Below, piece by piece: positions 15,198-16,443 of a stretch of DNA of 16,443 nucleotides. Each line of letters begins with the position of its first letter. The stretch's first letter is position 1. The notes under the pieces are model-generated. The model worked only from the letters and a program-made list of their open reading frames with translations. It was not told the DNA's origin and did no database searches. Source of the DNA: Synergistaceae bacterium (lineage in GTDB: Bacteria; Synergistota; Synergistia; Synergistales; Aminobacteriaceae); contig JAISSA010000005.1 of the NCBI GenBank assembly GCA_031273365.1, positions 1 through 16,443 on the forward strand. The letters run 5' to 3'. A program made the position numbers and the translations under genes.

Positions 15198-15226
15198 CTT
15201 CCTGACTCTGGAATTTACAAAAATTC

Positions 15227-15250
15227 GCAAACATCAATTTGCAAACATCA
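15227..15250. repeat. Direct repeat GCAAACATCA, 14-bp period
   Basis: GCAAACATCA occurs at 15227-15236 and 15241-15250; with flanks the unit is about 14 bp. It lies roughly 85-105 nt upstream of tamB in AT-rich DNA, where its promoter would be expected. Confidence 0.6.
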
Positions 15251-15281
15251 CGTACAGAACACGACAAATATAAGCTATAAG

Positions 15282-15373
15282 CGTTCAGGCTCGGGGGACG
15301 CGCCCGCCCCCGCAACCTCCGGAGCCGCGCCGGTCGCCTGTTATGGCGAAGAGGAATGCGCGGGGCCTGAACG
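15282..15373. repeat. GC-rich structured intergenic element with 9-bp terminal inverted repeats
   Basis: CGTTCAGGC (15282-15290) and GCCTGAACG (15365-15373) are perfect inverted arms around about 74 nt of GC-rich sequence that holds a CGGGGG...CGCCCCCG hairpin. AT-rich DNA flanks both sides. There is no coding frame of substance inside. Confidence 0.5.
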
Positions 15374-15393
15374 GATACCGACAGACGGTCAAT

Positions 15394-15428
15394 TATACAG
15401 TGCCTGAAGGCCAATATACAGTTCCTGA
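15394..15428. repeat. 21-bp-period direct repeat TATACAG-n-n-CCTGA
   Basis: TATACAGTGCCTGA at 15394 is repeated as TATACAGTTCCTGA at 15415 with one mismatch, a spacing of two helical turns, just upstream of the DnaA-box cluster. Confidence 0.6.
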
Positions 15429-15450
15429 GGACTAAATTGCCGGTGTGCGT

Positions 15451-15479
15451 TGTGGATAAGTGGATAAATCTGTGGATAA
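15451..15479. promoter_or_regulatory. Cluster of three DnaA-box-like sites
   Basis: TGTGGATAA (complement of the consensus TTATCCACA) is perfect at 15451-15459 and 15471-15479, and AGTGGATAA at 15459-15467 has one mismatch. All three point the same way within 29 bp, followed by AT-rich TTGAATATTTGGGTTAAA. This may be an origin segment or a DnaA-regulated site; the rest of the 15145-15579 gap shows only the repeats listed here. Confidence 0.55.
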
Positions 15480-15579
15480 GTCTTGAATATTTGGGTTAAA
15501 GGCGCTTTTCCCGGGGAAATCGGACGAGTGGGCGTCGTAAACAGTGGCGAGTGCTGACCGGTTAACGAATAAGGGGCGT

Positions 15580-16377
15580 TTACGCCTGCGCGAGGTGGAC
15601 CCTCCATTCCAGGTCCGGGAGGAGCCACAGGGTCCCTCCCGCGGCGATATGCGCGCGGACCCCCTCTCCGTCGTCCGTCGCCCTTGGGATAACGAGCCGG
15701 GTGACCCCGAGGGACGCAAAGGCCCCCGGCAGGCAGGGCAGGCCCGGTCCCTGAATGAAGCAACCCTTCTTTTCGCGCAGGGCGTCCGCCGTCGAGATCA
15801 GCCATCGGTCCCGTATGGCGTCCGGCGTCAGCCACACCCACTCGGCGCCTCTGACGCCGTCCACGAAGTCCTTCTGGGGAAAGCAGTCCGGTCCGTGGCG
15901 GAAGTCGTCGAATACGGCCAGCCTCCAGCCCCAGTCCCGCATGAGGGGGATCAGATCGCGTTCGTAGCCCAGCACGGCCACGCGGTCGCCCCGCGCGCAG
16001 GGCATGATGGAGTCCATCCGGAAGCCCCCGTCGGGAAAGGGAAACAGCGCGGCGCAGGCCGCCGTCGCGGCGGCAAACTCCTGAGGGAAGGGGGAGACGA
16101 AAAGCTCGGCCAGTTGCAGCAGCGACCCGTCGAGCAGGCCGTTCGTGTGCACGGCGCGCGCGGTGTGAGGTTCCTTCAGGGAGGCGGGAACGAATCCGAT
16201 GCCCCATCGTCCGTCGGACGCGACGAGGCTGCTCGCGTGCCACCCCAGCACCAGACGCTCCACCGCCGAATCCGGCATCCGGCGGACGGACTCCGCCACG
16301 TCATCGAAAAACCCCAGAACTGTCCCGATCCTTTTAGCGTACTTATACTTGGCAATAGCTACCAAATACTTCCGCAT
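15580..16377 (-). CDS. DUF4213/DUF364-like protein (putative heavy-metal chelation family)
   Basis: A 265-residue protein that fits the two-part DUF4213 plus DUF364 layout. The N-terminal half has VERLVLGWHASSLVASDGRW (39-58), like the small beta domain. The C-terminal half is Rossmann-like: DRVAVLGYERDLIPLMRD (131-148), LAVFDDFRHGPDCFPQKDF (153-171), GAEWVWLTPDAIRDRWLIST (177-196), GCFIQGPGLPCLPGAFASLG (205-224), and an IAAGG end. The family is often found by metal-transport or metalloenzyme genes and has been suggested to bind metal; its reaction is not established. The start at ATG 16377 is bounded by an in-frame TGA 12 nt upstream; only a weak GAAGA ribosome site is seen. A GGCGTAAACGCC palindrome spans the stop codon. 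The family call is by pattern only. Confidence 0.6.
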   Translation of the reverse strand: MRKYLVAIAKYKYAKRIGTVLGFFDDVAESVRRMPDSAVERLVLGWHASSLVASDGRWGIGFVPASLKEPHTARAVHTNGLLDGSLLQLAELFVSPFPQEFAAATAACAALFPFPDGGFRMDSIMPCARGDRVAVLGYERDLIPLMRDWGWRLAVFDDFRHGPDCFPQKDFVDGVRGAEWVWLTPDAIRDRWLISTADALREKKGCFIQGPGLPCLPGAFASLGVTRLVIPRATDDGEGVRAHIAAGGTLWLLPDLEWRVHLAQA

Positions 16378-16443
16378 AGTATATCTTCAGGCCATACAGC
16401 CCGAAGTTAAAGCTGGATCTCGCAAAGCTCGAAGAAAGATTCC

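Noticed and set aside
16407..16443. Possible C-terminus of a further minus-strand gene (reads ESFFELCEIQL then stop)
   Set aside because: Only about 12 codons are visible at the right edge, too little to support a gene.

Overview
The window looks like chromosomal DNA of a diderm (two-membrane) bacterium with GC-rich genes separated by AT-rich, repeat-laden gaps. My best guess is the Synergistota. The outer membrane is inferred from a TamB/AsmA-type envelope protein and an Ara4N lipid A modification operon. The Synergistota guess rests on the gene mix (a Liv-type binding protein, ComB, LarC and a divergent arn cluster) and on general look; no rRNA or other phylogenetic marker is present. I found no tRNA, rRNA, CRISPR array, insertion sequence or phage gene.

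Left part (1-4610), all on the minus strand, read from right to left: comB (2-phosphosulfolactate phosphatase family), a GC-rich dispersed repeat, larC (nickel insertase for the lactate racemase cofactor), a DUF4230 membrane-anchored protein, a strong terminator, and an exported helical-repeat protein that runs off the left edge. That last gene is easily missed, because a longer-looking ATG-to-stop ORF in another frame covers it.

Middle (4611-8520): an Rrf2-family regulator with a cysteine cluster is divergent from comB and convergent with a Liv-type ABC binding-protein gene. The binding-protein gene has an excellent sigma-70 promoter and a 5'-terminal RNA stem-loop. Divergent from it is a solitary gene for a 471-residue protein with a basic tail, a winged helix and a C-terminal PD-(D/E)XK nuclease domain resembling DUF1887/Card1/Can2. 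There is no CRISPR context; this is the most novel-looking gene here.

Right part (8521-16443), all minus strand: tamB, then after a terminator and a GC-rich hairpin repeat the tightly overlapping operon arnC-arnA(formyltransferase domain only)-arnD. These act in sequence on 4-amino-4-deoxy-L-arabinose: ArnA formylates UDP-Ara4N, ArnC moves it onto undecaprenyl phosphate, and ArnD removes the formyl group. The decarboxylase, ArnB aminotransferase, flippase and ArnT must lie elsewhere or be absent. Upstream of tamB is a 435-nt gap with several repeats and a tight cluster of DnaA-box-like sites, and at the right end a DUF4213/DUF364-like gene.

A recurring GC-rich hairpin repeat (3608, 6753 and inverted at 11473; possibly a relative at 8446) and several short in-frame or intergenic tandem repeats are a notable theme.
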